Positions 1 to 8,481 of a stretch of 64,000 bases of DNA are shown one piece after another (within the stretch, counting starts at the first letter, position 1; each line of letters opens with the position of its first letter). The notes under the pieces were generated by a model. That model searched no databases and was not told the origin of the DNA. It saw only the letters and a program-made list of their open reading frames with translations. The stretch covers positions 1 through 64,000 of the forward strand of contig CABIZV010000002.1 of NCBI GenBank assembly GCA_902363335.1, read 5' to 3'. This DNA is from Enterobacteriaceae bacterium (GTDB lineage Bacteria; Pseudomonadota; Gammaproteobacteria; Enterobacterales; Enterobacteriaceae). The position numbers and the translations under genes are program-made.

Positions 1-54
1 GCTGCGCTTGGCCGGGCTACAAATATGCACAAATGTAGCCCGGCCAAGCGCAGC
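1..54. repeat. REP-type perfect inverted repeat downstream of pepD
   Basis: Two 21-base arms (1-21 and 34-54) are exact reverse complements around a 12-base AT-rich loop. The GC-rich arms contain GGCCGGGCTACA, typical of enterobacterial REP/BIME palindromes. It lies just past the pepD stop codon, where it could stabilise the 3' end of the mRNA or aid termination. There is no T-run, so it is not a classic terminator. The repeat may begin before the window. Confidence 0.75.
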
Positions 55-75
55 GCCGCCGGGAACGGCTAAAAC

Positions 76-1533
76 TTACTTCGCCGGAATCGCTTTCAGC
101 AGTTCCGTCAGCAGCTGCCAGTACTGGCCAACGCTTTCGATATGAACCTGCTCATCCGGTGAGTGTGGCCCGGTAATAGTTGGCCCAATCGACACCATAT
201 CCATGTTCGGATACGGCTTCTTGAACAGACCACATTCCAGACCCGCGTGGATAATCTGAATATTCGGCACCTTATTGAACAGGCGCTGATAGGTCTCACG
301 CACCAGCTGCATTACCGGAGATTTAGCATCTGGCTGCCAGCCCGGGTAGCCGCCTTTTGGCTGGGTTTTCGCCCCGGCCAGCGCGCCCAGAGATTCCAGC
401 ATGCTCACCACGTAATCCTTGCCGCTGTCGAGCAGTGAACGGATCAGACAGTGAATGATGGCGGTATCTTCGGTAAAGGAAACCACGCCGACGTTCAGAG
501 AAGTTTCGACCACGCCTTTGGCAACGTCAGAATTACGAATCACCCCGTTTGGCGTGGCGTTCAGCAACTGAACAAAAGCATCACGCGACGCGTTGGTCAG
601 CGCTTTACCTTCAACGGTAAAGGTTTCCAGCACCAGATTCAGGTTTTTCTCTTTCGCTGACAGTTCGTTTTGCAGAATGTCGAGGTAGGTTTTCACCAGA
701 CCTTTCAGCGCGTCAACTTTATCAGCCGGGATCGCCAGTGCAGCGAACGCTTCGCGTGGGATGGCGTTACGCAGCGTACCGCCGCTGAAATCAACCAGAC
801 GCAGATCCAGTTCGGCAGCGTGTGCGGCCAGGAAACGGGCCAGCAGTTTATTGGCGTTACCCAGACCGAGGTGAATATCACCGCCGGAGTGACCGCCTTT
901 GAGGCCTTTCAAGGTCAGCTTGAAGGTCTGGAAGCCAGATGGAATGGCTTCACGGGTCAGCGGCAGGCTGCTGGTAAAGTCGATACCCCCAGCGCAACCC
1001 ATGTAGATTTCACCCTCTTCTTCAGAGTCGGTGTTAATCAGAATCTCGCCCTGCAACCAACCGGATTGCAGGCCAAATGCGCCGTCCATACCGGTTTCTT
1101 CGGTCATGGTCAGCAGCACTTCCAGCGGGCCGTGCTCAACGGAATCATCAGACAGTACCGCCAGTGCGGACGCCATACCGATACCGTTATCTGCACCCAG
1201 CGTGGTGCCGCGCGCTTTTACCCACTCGCCGTCGATGTACGGCTGAATCGGGTCTTTAGCAAAGTCGTGCACGGTGTCATTGTTTTTCTGCGGCACCATA
1301 TCGAGGTGCGCCTGCAGCACGACCGGTTTACGGTTTTCCATGCCCGGCGTCGCGGCTTTACGAATCAGAATGTTGCCGACCTGGTCGCGTTCTGCGTGCA
1401 GACCTTTTTCTTTCGCCCAGCCAATGATGTGGGCAGCGAGCTGCTCTTCATGATGAGAAGGGTGCGGAATGGAACAGATTTTGGCAAAAATATCCCACAG
1501 CGGCTGCGGGGATAATTGAGACAGTTCAGACAC
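76..1533 (-). CDS. pepD: Aminoacyl-histidine dipeptidase (peptidase D)
   Basis: Cytosolic M20C-family zinc dipeptidase that cleaves Xaa-His and other dipeptides. The protein has 485 residues, the usual length. Metal-site motifs are visible: QAHLDM (His about 76), GADNG (Asp about 115), TEETG (Glu about 145-146), NTDSEEEGE (Asp about 169) and GPHSPDE near residue 457. A GTG at 1533 is chosen as start because AAGGAG lies 7 bases upstream and the protein then begins SELSQLSP as in E. coli; the ATG at 1560 lacks such a site. It diverges from gpt across about 256 bp. Sequence identity with the E. coli protein is clearly high. Confidence 0.97.
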   Translation of the reverse strand: MSELSQLSPQPLWDIFAKICSIPHPSHHEEQLAAHIIGWAKEKGLHAERDQVGNILIRKAATPGMENRKPVVLQAHLDMVPQKNNDTVHDFAKDPIQPYIDGEWVKARGTTLGADNGIGMASALAVLSDDSVEHGPLEVLLTMTEETGMDGAFGLQSGWLQGEILINTDSEEEGEIYMGCAGGIDFTSSLPLTREAIPSGFQTFKLTLKGLKGGHSGGDIHLGLGNANKLLARFLAAHAAELDLRLVDFSGGTLRNAIPREAFAALAIPADKVDALKGLVKTYLDILQNELSAKEKNLNLVLETFTVEGKALTNASRDAFVQLLNATPNGVIRNSDVAKGVVETSLNVGVVSFTEDTAIIHCLIRSLLDSGKDYVVSMLESLGALAGAKTQPKGGYPGWQPDAKSPVMQLVRETYQRLFNKVPNIQIIHAGLECGLFKKPYPNMDMVSIGPTITGPHSPDEQVHIESVGQYWQLLTELLKAIPAK

Positions 1534-1789
1534 GATGAGTCTCCTTACGGCGTTCTGCAAAAGTCGCTTGCAGGTAAAGGGTTAGCACATACATATACCA
1601 CAAGCCTGGCTTGCGCGATGGGGTTGAGAATACCACTTTCTCTGCTTTGCGGTAGAACAAAGCACGCAAAAAGAGCCCGTGTTTCCGCTAAACACTGGTT
1701 TTTAGTGCGTCAGATCTCTATAATCTCGCGCAACCCATTTCCCCCTTGAACACTTTTTAAGCCGTATAACACAGGCTGGGACACTTCAC

Positions 1790-2248
1790 ATGAGCGAAAA
1801 ATACGTCGTCACCTGGGACATGTTGCAGATTCACGCACGCAAACTTGCTGCGCGTTTGATGCCTTCTGAGCAATGGAAAGGCATTATTGCCGTTAGCCGT
1901 GGCGGTTTAGTACCTGCTGCACTGCTGGCGCGTGAACTGGGCATTCGTCATGTCGACACCGTATGCATTTCCAGCTATGACCACGACAACCAGCGTGAAC
2001 TGAAAGTTCTCAAGCGCGCGGAAGGCGACGGTGAAGGCTTTATTGTTATCGACGATCTGGTCGATACCGGCGGTACCGCCGTTGCGATTCGTGAAATGTA
2101 CCCAAAAGCGCATTTCGTCACCATCTTCGCCAAACCAGCGGGTCGTCCACTGGTTAACGATTATGTTATTGATATCCCGCAGGATACCTGGATTGAACAG
2201 CCATGGGATATGGGCGTGGTATTCGTACCGCCTATCTCTGGCCGTTAA
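1790..2248 (+). CDS. gpt: Xanthine-guanine phosphoribosyltransferase
   Basis: Purine salvage enzyme that joins guanine, xanthine or hypoxanthine to PRPP; associated with the inner membrane. The 152 residues match the E. coli enzyme in length and almost throughout in sequence. The PRPP-binding loop IDDLVDTGGTA carries the acidic pair Asp88-Asp89, and the SRGGL turn is at 36-40. It is a single-gene unit, divergent from pepD and closed by a strong terminator. Confidence 0.98.
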   Translation: MSEKYVVTWDMLQIHARKLAARLMPSEQWKGIIAVSRGGLVPAALLARELGIRHVDTVCISSYDHDNQRELKVLKRAEGDGEGFIVIDDLVDTGGTAVAIREMYPKAHFVTIFAKPAGRPLVNDYVIDIPQDTWIEQPWDMGVVFVPPISGR

Positions 2249-2270
2249 TTCAGTCAATAAATGCGCTCCC

Positions 2271-2302
2271 AACGCCCGGTTATGCCGGGCGTTGTTTTTT
2301 TT
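2271..2302 (+). terminator. Rho-independent terminator of gpt
   Basis: A 9-bp stem AACGCCCGG / CCGGGCGTT with a 5-base loop is followed by G and eight T residues, 23 bases after the gpt stop codon. Confidence 0.9.
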
Positions 2303-2354
2303 AACCTCTCACGCGTTACAATAGTCCTAAGTTCGTATCCATGGAGGTTTTGTG

Positions 2355-3599
2355 ATGCCAGAAGCCAATCTCAGCGAAACGCTATTCAAGCCGCGTTTCA
2401 AACACCCCGAAACATCCACCCTGGTGCGTCGGTTCAACACCGGGAGTACCGCCAGTATGCAGTCTGCGCTGAGCGGTGCGAACATTCCACACTGGTACCG
2501 CATGATCAACCGATTAATGTGGATCTGGCGAGGCGTAACGCCGCAGGAAATCCTTGATGTCCAGGCGCGTATCGTCATGAGCCAGGCCGAACGTACCGAT
2601 GATGAGCTGTTTGATACCGTCGTGGGTTACCGAGGTGGCAACTGGATTTACGAGTGGTCAACGCAGGCGATGATCTGGCAGCAGAAAGCCATGCAAGAGT
2701 CGGATGAAACGCTCAGCGGCCGCCACTGGCTGCATGCATCAAACCTGTACAGCATTGCGGCCTATCCGCACCTGAAAGGCGATGAGCTTGCTGAACAAGC
2801 TCAAGCGTTGGGAAACCGTGCTTATCAGGAAGCGGCGAAGCGTTTACCCGGTGAAATGCGTGAACTGGAGTTTACGATCCCCGGCGGCTCACCGATCACC
2901 GGCTTCCTGCATATGCCAAAGGGTGATGGCCCGTTCCCTACGGTGCTGATGTGCGGCGGTCTGGATGGTTTACAGACAGACTACTACAGCCTGTATGAAC
3001 ACTATTTTGCGCCGCTGGGGATTGCGATGCTGACGGTGGACATGCCTTCTATCGGCTTCTCTTCAAAATGGAAGCTGACGCAGGACTCCAGCCTGCTGCA
3101 CCAGCACGTTATCCGTGCGCTGCCGAACATCCCGTGGGTTGACCATACGCGTGTGGCGGCCTTTGGCTTCCGCTTTGGTGCCAACATTGCCGTGCGTCTG
3201 GCCTATCTGGAGGCGCAAAATCTGAAAGCCGTCGCCTGTCTGGGGCCGGTGGTTCACGGGCTATTGAGCGATCCACTGCATCAGGGACGCGTTCCCGAAA
3301 TGTATCTGGACGTATTGGCCTCGCGCCTGGGCATGCCTGACGCGTCTGACGAAGCGCTGAGCGTGGAGCTCAACCGCTACTCCCTGAAAACTCAAGGATT
3401 GCTGGGCCGTCGCTGCCCTACGCCAATGCTTTCAGGGTTCTGGGATAACGACCCTTTCAGCCCCGAAGAAGAGTCGCGTCTCATCGTCTCGTCATCCGCG
3501 CAGGGGAAACTTTTGTCGATTCCATTTAATCCGGTGTATCGCAATTTTGACAAAGCGCTGAAAGAAATTGCCGGCTGGATCAACAATAGATTTTGTTAA
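2355..3599 (+). CDS. frsA: FrsA, alpha/beta-hydrolase-fold fermentation-respiration switch protein
   Basis: Cytosolic protein reported to bind unphosphorylated EIIA-Glc and to influence the balance of fermentation and respiration. The 414 residues are collinear with E. coli FrsA: N-terminal ANLSETLFKPRFKHP, then a hydrolase-fold half with CGGLDGLQTDYY and FGFRFGAN. In place of the usual nucleophile-elbow serine there is GFRFG, as in other FrsA proteins, so esterase activity is doubtful. The ATG at 2355 is preferred over the overlapping GTG at 2352 because GGAGG then sits 7 bases upstream. Confidence 0.95.
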   Translation: MPEANLSETLFKPRFKHPETSTLVRRFNTGSTASMQSALSGANIPHWYRMINRLMWIWRGVTPQEILDVQARIVMSQAERTDDELFDTVVGYRGGNWIYEWSTQAMIWQQKAMQESDETLSGRHWLHASNLYSIAAYPHLKGDELAEQAQALGNRAYQEAAKRLPGEMRELEFTIPGGSPITGFLHMPKGDGPFPTVLMCGGLDGLQTDYYSLYEHYFAPLGIAMLTVDMPSIGFSSKWKLTQDSSLLHQHVIRALPNIPWVDHTRVAAFGFRFGANIAVRLAYLEAQNLKAVACLGPVVHGLLSDPLHQGRVPEMYLDVLASRLGMPDASDEALSVELNRYSLKTQGLLGRRCPTPMLSGFWDNDPFSPEEESRLIVSSSAQGKLLSIPFNPVYRNFDKALKEIAGWINNRFC

Positions 3600-3656
3600 T
3601 ATATTGATAAATTCTATTGATTTGGTAAAACAGTTGCATCACTAAAGGAGATCGCA

Positions 3657-4058
3657 ATGACGTTACCGAGTGGACACCCGAAGAGTAGATTGATTAAGAA
3701 GTTCGCTGCGCTTGGCCCTTATATCCGCGAAGAACAGTGCGAAGAGAACCGATTTTTCTTCGATTGCCTGGCCGTTTGCGTGAATGTAAAACCTGCACCG
3801 GAGAAGCGTGAGTTCTGGGGCTGGTGGATGGAAATGGAAGCCCATGAAAAATGCTTTACCTACAGCTACCGGTTCGGACTGTTTGATAAGGAAGGGGTAT
3901 GGCAGGAAGTCGAGATCAAGGACCCCGAGGTGGTTGAACGTCTGCAGTTAACGTTGCAGGGTTTCCATGGCCGCGTGAAAGACCTGTTGAAAACATTAGA
4001 ATTGGGACTAGAGCCAGCGAAAGGCTTTTCTAACGAAGCGCTAAAGCGTAGCGCATAA
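3657..4058 (+). CDS. crl: Crl, sigma-S assembly factor
   Basis: Small cytosolic activator that binds RpoS and promotes sigma-S holoenzyme formation, favouring stationary-phase and curli gene expression. The 133 residues match E. coli Crl along the whole length, including FWGWWMEMEAHEKCF, part of the sigma-binding face. AAAGGAG lies upstream of the ATG. It lies between frsA and phoE, the usual order, and appears monocistronic. Phages and IS elements often damage crl in laboratory strains; here it is intact. Confidence 0.96.
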   Translation: MTLPSGHPKSRLIKKFAALGPYIREEQCEENRFFFDCLAVCVNVKPAPEKREFWGWWMEMEAHEKCFTYSYRFGLFDKEGVWQEVEIKDPEVVERLQLTLQGFHGRVKDLLKTLELGLEPAKGFSNEALKRSA

Positions 4059-4075
4059 ATTATCCCTACACACAC

Positions 4076-4104
4076 AAGGCCAGCCAACGTGCTGGCCTTT
4101 CTAT
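4076..4104 (+). terminator. Terminator of crl
   Basis: A perfect 9-bp stem AAGGCCAGC / GCTGGCCTT with a 6-base loop is followed by a short, imperfect T stretch. It lies 17 bases after the crl stop codon. Confidence 0.75.
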
Positions 4105-4109
4105 TGGCG

Positions 4110-4490
4110 TAGGCCCGATAAGCGAAGCGCCATCGGGCATAACCGCGCACATTGCCGGATGGCGGCTAATGCCTTATCCGGCCTACGCCATTCGGTAGGC
4201 CCGATAAGCGAAGCGCCATCGGGCATCACCGCGCACATTGCCGGATGGCGGCTATGCCTTATCCGGCCTACGCCATTCGGTAGGCCCGATAAGCGAAGCG
4301 CCATCGGGCATCACCGCGCACATTGCCGGATGGCGGCTATGCCTTATCCGGCCTACGCCATTCGGTAGGCCCGATAAGCGAAGCGCCATCGGGCATCACC
4401 GCGCACATTGCCGGATGGCGGCTATCCCTTATCCAGCCTACGCCATTCGGTAGGCTCGATAAGCGAAGCGCCATCGGGCAATAAAAAGCA
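4110..4490. repeat. Tandem REP/BIME array, four complete units and one partial
   Basis: Units begin at 4110, 4196, 4281, 4366 and 4451, giving a period of 85-86 bp. Each unit holds two inverted REP arms: TAGGCCCGATAAGCGAAGCG and, near its end, GCCTTATCCGGCCTACGCC. The first two units differ by a single inserted base and point changes. Units 2-4 are almost identical, which suggests recent amplification. The last is cut after the first arm. BIMEs of this type can bind DNA gyrase or IHF and lie between convergent genes, as here between crl and phoE. Reading frames crossing the array are repeat artefacts. Confidence 0.93.
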
Positions 4491-4529
4491 AATGGCCGGA
4501 TAAAGGTATAATTCCTTATCCGGCCATTT
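4490..4529 (-). terminator. Terminator of phoE
   Basis: A perfect 14-bp stem AAATGGCCGGATAA / TTATCCGGCCATTT encloses 12 bases. Read on the minus strand it follows the phoE stop codon by 15 bases and is followed by GCTTTTTATT. On the plus strand it is followed by TATTT, so it may work both ways. Confidence 0.85.
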
Positions 4530-4544
4530 TATTTGAATACGCGA

Positions 4545-5630
4545 TTAGAACTGGTAAGTCATACCCACTGCAACCACGTCGTCGGTCATAATTGCCAGGC
4601 GCTTAGTCACGGCATCTTCATCAATCAGGTTAATTTTATAATCGACAAAGGCGGACATATTTTTGTTGAAATAGTAGGTCGCGCCGACATCTACATATTT
4701 CATCAGATCCTGGTCGCCAATACCGTTCTCCAGGTTTTTGCCTTTCATCTGCACATAGCCCAGGGATGGACGCAGACCAAAATCAAATTGATATTGCGCG
4801 ACGGCTTCGAAGTTCTGCGCTTTATTGGCAAAACCCTGATCCGCTGCAACCAGGCCTTTAATCGGCGTCATATTACGCGTTTCGGTATAAATCATCGCCA
4901 GGTAAATATTATTGGCGTCATATTTCAGGCCCGTACCCCAGGACTCGGCATTCTTACCGCCCTGCGACAGAGATTTAGCCTGCTGCACATCAGTACGGTC
5001 AGAGTTGGTATAGGCTGCGCTAACCGCAAAGTCGCTGCCGCCAAAATCATAGGTCAGAGAGGAGCCAAAACCGTCGCCGTTGGCCGTTGCATAGGTGCTA
5101 CGGTCATTCTTACCTTGATATTGCAAGGTTAAATCCAGTCCGTCGACCACGCCGAAGAAATCGGTATTACGGTAGGTCGCGAGGCCGCTGGATCGTTTGG
5201 TCATAAAGTTATCGGTTTTCGCGGTGGAGTCGCCGCCGAATTCCGGGAACATATCGGTCCAGGCTTCCACGTCGTACAGCGCACCCAGGTTACGACCATA
5301 ATCAAAAGAGCCGAACTGTTTTAATTTCAGACCGGCAAATGCCAGACGTGTTTTTTGTGACGAGTTACTTTCGTCGTTATTGCCGGAGAATTCAGATTCC
5401 CAGCGACCATAACCGGTCAACTGGTCGTTAATTTGGGTTTCGCCTTTAAAGCCGAAACGAATGTATGTTTTATCGCCATCGGAGCCGGAATCATCGCTCA
5501 TGTAATGCATGGCTTTCACTTTGCCGTACACGTCCAGCTTATTACCATCTTTGTTATAAACTTCTGCGGCCATCGCTGAAGAAGACGCAATAATACCCAT
5601 CATCGTTAATGCCAGCGTTGTTTTTTGCAT
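4545..5630 (-). CDS. phoE: Outer-membrane phosphoporin PhoE
   Basis: Trimeric 16-strand general porin with anion preference, made under phosphate starvation. The 361 residues start with a signal peptide (cut after SSAMA, leaving AEVYNKDGNKLDVYGK) and end in MTYQF with the terminal Phe needed for outer-membrane assembly. Loop 3 carries DMFPEFGGDS, as in E. coli PhoE. Surface-loop segments (around RSTYATANGD and RNMTPIKGLVAADQG) differ from E. coli, as is common for porin loops. Two Pho-box-like sequences lie upstream. It is divergent from proBA, the standard arrangement. Confidence 0.95.
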   Translation of the reverse strand: MQKTTLALTMMGIIASSSAMAAEVYNKDGNKLDVYGKVKAMHYMSDDSGSDGDKTYIRFGFKGETQINDQLTGYGRWESEFSGNNDESNSSQKTRLAFAGLKLKQFGSFDYGRNLGALYDVEAWTDMFPEFGGDSTAKTDNFMTKRSSGLATYRNTDFFGVVDGLDLTLQYQGKNDRSTYATANGDGFGSSLTYDFGGSDFAVSAAYTNSDRTDVQQAKSLSQGGKNAESWGTGLKYDANNIYLAMIYTETRNMTPIKGLVAADQGFANKAQNFEAVAQYQFDFGLRPSLGYVQMKGKNLENGIGDQDLMKYVDVGATYYFNKNMSAFVDYKINLIDEDAVTKRLAIMTDDVVAVGMTYQF

Positions 5631-5695
5631 TTCTCGTTCCCGATTTTTTATGTTCTAAAATTGCTGTGAAAGACCACTGTGAAAAAACAGGAACG

Positions 5696-5729
5696 TTTTT
5701 ATCCCGCACATGTTAAAAATTTATGACAA
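5696..5729 (-). promoter_or_regulatory. phoE promoter with proximal Pho box
   Basis: On the minus strand TTGTCATAAATTTTTAACA (5729-5711) resembles a Pho box, with a degenerate second half as in the E. coli phoE promoter. GATAAA, a possible -10, follows about 10 bases downstream. PhoB binding at the -35 position would activate phoE under low phosphate. Confidence 0.6.
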
Positions 5730-5766
5730 TGTTCGATTAATTATAAAAATGTATGATTAATTTTTT

Positions 5767-5784
5767 CTGTCATAAAGCTGTCAA
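5767..5784 (+). promoter_or_regulatory. Second, near-consensus Pho box in opposite orientation
   Basis: CTGTCATAAAGCTGTCAA has two CTGTCA-type direct repeats 11 bases apart and matches the Pho-box consensus almost fully. It points toward proB but lies about 40 bp upstream of the proximal phoE box. An inverted upstream Pho box is known for E. coli phoE, so phoE is the likelier target. Confidence 0.65.
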
Positions 5785-5913
5785 CAATCCTCACTAGGCT
5801 GCCTGATCCCGCGCAACAAAATCCCTCCTTTCAACGCTGGCAGTTGGCAAGCGGGCTGAGTCCTGCTACAACGTGGGTTTGGTATCTTTTTTCCTTTTTA
5901 ACGGCAGAGAATC

Positions 5914-7017
5914 ATGAGTGATAGTCAGACGCTGGTGGTCAAACTGGGCACTAGTGTTTTAACGGGCGGATCGCGCCGCCTGAACCGCGCGCACATTGTG
6001 GAACTGGTTCGCCAGTGCGCTCAGCTTCATGCGGCTGGGCATCGAATTGTTATCGTGACGTCAGGTGCCATCGCCGCCGGACGTGAGCACCTGGGTTACC
6101 CCGAACTGCCCGCGACTATCGCCTCTAAACAACTGTTGGCCGCCGTCGGTCAGAGCCGCTTAATCCAACTGTGGGAACAGCTGTTTTCAATTTACGGTAT
6201 TCACGTTGGTCAGATGCTCTTAACGCGCGCCGACATGGAAGACCGTGAACGCTTCCTCAACGCCCGCGATACTATGCGTGCATTGCTGGATAACAACATC
6301 GTTCCGGTGATTAATGAAAACGACGCCGTCGCCACCGCTGAAATTAAAGTTGGCGATAACGATAACCTCTCTGCGCTTGCCGCGATTTTAGCGGGCGCTG
6401 ACAAACTGCTGCTGCTGACCGATCAGCAAGGTCTGTTCACCGCCGACCCGCGCAGCAATCCTGACGCTGAACTGATTAAAGATGTCTATGGCATTGATGA
6501 CGAGCTGCGGGCCGTTGCCGGCGACAGCGTTTCCGGTCTCGGCACCGGCGGTATGGGCACCAAACTGCAAGCCGCGGACGTTGCCTGCCGTGCGGGTATC
6601 GACACGATTATCGCCGCAGGCAGCCTGCCTGGCGTCATCGGCGACGTCATGGCGAACGTCTCCGTCGGTACGCGTTTTCACGCTCAGGACACACCGCTTG
6701 AGAACCGTAAACGCTGGATCTTTGGCGCACCACCGGCGGGCGAATTAGTGGTTGATGCCGGTGCCACCGGCGCGATTTTAGAGCGGGGGAGTTCATTACT
6801 TCCAAAAGGCATTAAAAACGTGACAGGCAACTTCTCCCGTGGTGAAGTGATCCGTATTCGTAATCTTGAAGGTCGTGATATCGCGCACGGCGTAAGCCGC
6901 TACAACAGCGATGCCCTGCGTCTGATTGCCGGGCACCACTCGCAAGAGATTGCTGACATCCTCGGCTATGAATATGGCCCGGTTGCCGTTCACCGCGACG
7001 ACATGATCACTCGCTAA
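5914..7017 (+). CDS. proB: Glutamate 5-kinase
   Basis: First enzyme of proline synthesis: phosphorylates L-glutamate to gamma-glutamyl phosphate, with feedback inhibition by proline. The 367 residues have an amino-acid-kinase domain (VVKLGTSVLTGG at the start, NENDAV in the middle, SGLGTGGMGTK) and a C-terminal PUA domain from about residue 276. It is the first gene of a two-gene operon with proA, 10 bases apart. Confidence 0.98.
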   Translation: MSDSQTLVVKLGTSVLTGGSRRLNRAHIVELVRQCAQLHAAGHRIVIVTSGAIAAGREHLGYPELPATIASKQLLAAVGQSRLIQLWEQLFSIYGIHVGQMLLTRADMEDRERFLNARDTMRALLDNNIVPVINENDAVATAEIKVGDNDNLSALAAILAGADKLLLLTDQQGLFTADPRSNPDAELIKDVYGIDDELRAVAGDSVSGLGTGGMGTKLQAADVACRAGIDTIIAAGSLPGVIGDVMANVSVGTRFHAQDTPLENRKRWIFGAPPAGELVVDAGATGAILERGSSLLPKGIKNVTGNFSRGEVIRIRNLEGRDIAHGVSRYNSDALRLIAGHHSQEIADILGYEYGPVAVHRDDMITR

Positions 7018-7027
7018 GGAGTTCAAC

Positions 7028-8278
7028 ATGCTGGAACAAATGGGCATTGCGGCAAAGCAGGCCTCATACAAACTGGCGCTGCTATCCAGCCGTGAAAAAA
7101 ATCGCGTTCTGGAAACCATTGCTGATTATCTGGAATCTCACCGTGACGAGATTCTGCGCGCCAACGCCGAAGATCTTTCTCACGCACACGAAGGCGGCCT
7201 GAGCGAAGCGATGCTCGACCGTCTGGCATTGACCCCAGCGCGTCTGAAGGCGATTGCCGACGACGTTCGTCAGGTCTGCACATTAGCCGATCCGGTAGGT
7301 CAGGTGATTGACGGCGGGCTGCTGGATAGCGGCCTGCGTATTGAACGTCGCCGCGTGCCGCTAGGCGTGATTGGCGTTATTTATGAAGCTCGCCCGAACG
7401 TGACCGTTGATGTCGCCGCGCTGTGCCTGAAAACGGGTAACGCAGCGATTCTGCGTGGCGGCAAAGAGACTTGCCGCACTAACGCCGCCACAGTAGGGGT
7501 GATCCAGCGTGCGTTAAAAGAGTGTGGCCTGCCAGAAGCGGCGGTTCAGGCTATTGATAACCCGGATCGCGCGCTGGTCAGTGAAATGCTGCGCATGGAT
7601 AAATACATCGACATGCTGATCCCTCGCGGTGGTGCAGGTCTGCACAAGCTGTGCCGCGAACAGTCGACGATCCCGGTGATAACCGGCGGTATCGGCGTTT
7701 GTCATATTTATGTGGATGATTCCGCTGAAATTGCCCCGGCGCTGAAGATTATCGTTAACGCCAAAACCCAGCGTCCTAGCACCTGCAATACCGTTGAAAC
7801 CCTGCTGGTGCACCAGGCGATTGCGGAGCGATTCCTGCCGGCATTAAGCCAGCAGATGGCTGAAAGCGGTGTCACCTTGCACGGCGATGAAAACGTCATG
7901 CGCAGTTTAAAAGGCCCAGCGAAGCTGGTCGCGCTGAAGCCTGAAGAGCTGGACAATGAGTTTCTATCATTGGATCTCAACGTGGTTGTCGTACCAGATA
8001 TGGATGGCGCTATCGCGCATATCCGCGCTCACGGCACGCAGCATTCCGACGCGATCCTGACGCGTACGCTGAGCAACGCCAACCGCTTCATCAACGAAGT
8101 GGACTCCTCCGCGGTATACGTTAACGCCTCTACGCGTTTCACCGACGGCGGTCAATTTGGACTTGGTGCAGAAGTGGCTGTCAGCACGCAGAAACTGCAT
8201 GCACGCGGCCCAATGGGTCTGGAAGCATTGACCACCTACAAGTGGATCGGCTTTGGTGAAGATACCATTCGTGCGTAA
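7028..8278 (+). CDS. proA: Gamma-glutamyl phosphate reductase
   Basis: Second step of proline synthesis: NADPH-dependent reduction of gamma-glutamyl phosphate to glutamate-5-semialdehyde. The aldehyde-dehydrogenase fold is seen in 416 residues, with the catalytic Cys in QRPSTCNTVETLL at about residue 255. AAGGAG lies 6 bases before the ATG. ProA acts in a complex with ProB, encoded directly upstream. thrW follows, the conserved neighbour. Confidence 0.98.
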   Translation: MLEQMGIAAKQASYKLALLSSREKNRVLETIADYLESHRDEILRANAEDLSHAHEGGLSEAMLDRLALTPARLKAIADDVRQVCTLADPVGQVIDGGLLDSGLRIERRRVPLGVIGVIYEARPNVTVDVAALCLKTGNAAILRGGKETCRTNAATVGVIQRALKECGLPEAAVQAIDNPDRALVSEMLRMDKYIDMLIPRGGAGLHKLCREQSTIPVITGGIGVCHIYVDDSAEIAPALKIIVNAKTQRPSTCNTVETLLVHQAIAERFLPALSQQMAESGVTLHGDENVMRSLKGPAKLVALKPEELDNEFLSLDLNVVVVPDMDGAIAHIRAHGTQHSDAILTRTLSNANRFINEVDSSAVYVNASTRFTDGGQFGLGAEVAVSTQKLHARGPMGLEALTTYKWIGFGEDTIRA

Positions 8279-8323
8279 TTGATAGCGGGCGATGCAAAAA
8301 TAGGCACTTGATTCATCAGACTA

Positions 8324-8352
8324 TTGACGCATCGCCCTGTAAGTTCTAACCT
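8324..8352 (+). promoter_or_regulatory. Promoter of thrW
   Basis: TTGACG (-35), a 17-base spacer and TAACCT (-10) lie 40 bases upstream of the tRNA gene. Confidence 0.6.
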
Positions 8353-8391
8353 TTCGTTCCGTAGTTCACGCTCGTGAACGCGTCTTGCAGG

Positions 8392-8467
8392 GCCGATATA
8401 GCTCAGTTGGTAGAGCAGCGCATTCGTAATGCGAAGGTCGGAGGTTCGACTCCTCTTATCGGCACCA
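8392..8467 (+). tRNA. thrW: tRNA-Thr (anticodon CGU)
   Basis: The 76-nt cloverleaf has acceptor GCCGATA / TATCGGC, D arm with AGTTGG, anticodon CGT at 8425-8427, T loop TTCGACT and encoded CCA. It sits directly after proA, as thrW does in relatives. The 3' 46 bases double as the prophage attachment core, so insertion leaves an intact tRNA on the left side. Confidence 0.98.
8422..8467. other. attL: attL, left prophage attachment core
   Basis: The 46 bases from the anticodon loop to the CCA end of thrW are repeated exactly at 50285-50330. P22 is known to integrate in thrW with a core of this length. The integrase gene ends 14 bases away. Confidence 0.95.
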
Positions 8468-8481
8468 GTAGCCATGCGGCT

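Noticed and set aside
670..1515. 281-codon open frame opposite pepD
   Set aside because: It mirrors the codon pattern of the well-identified pepD gene on the other strand, has no ribosome site and no recognisable domain.
4159..4453. Open frames of about 70 codons across the repeat array
   Set aside because: They are products of the 85-bp REP periodicity; the encoded peptides are just repeats of the REP sequence.
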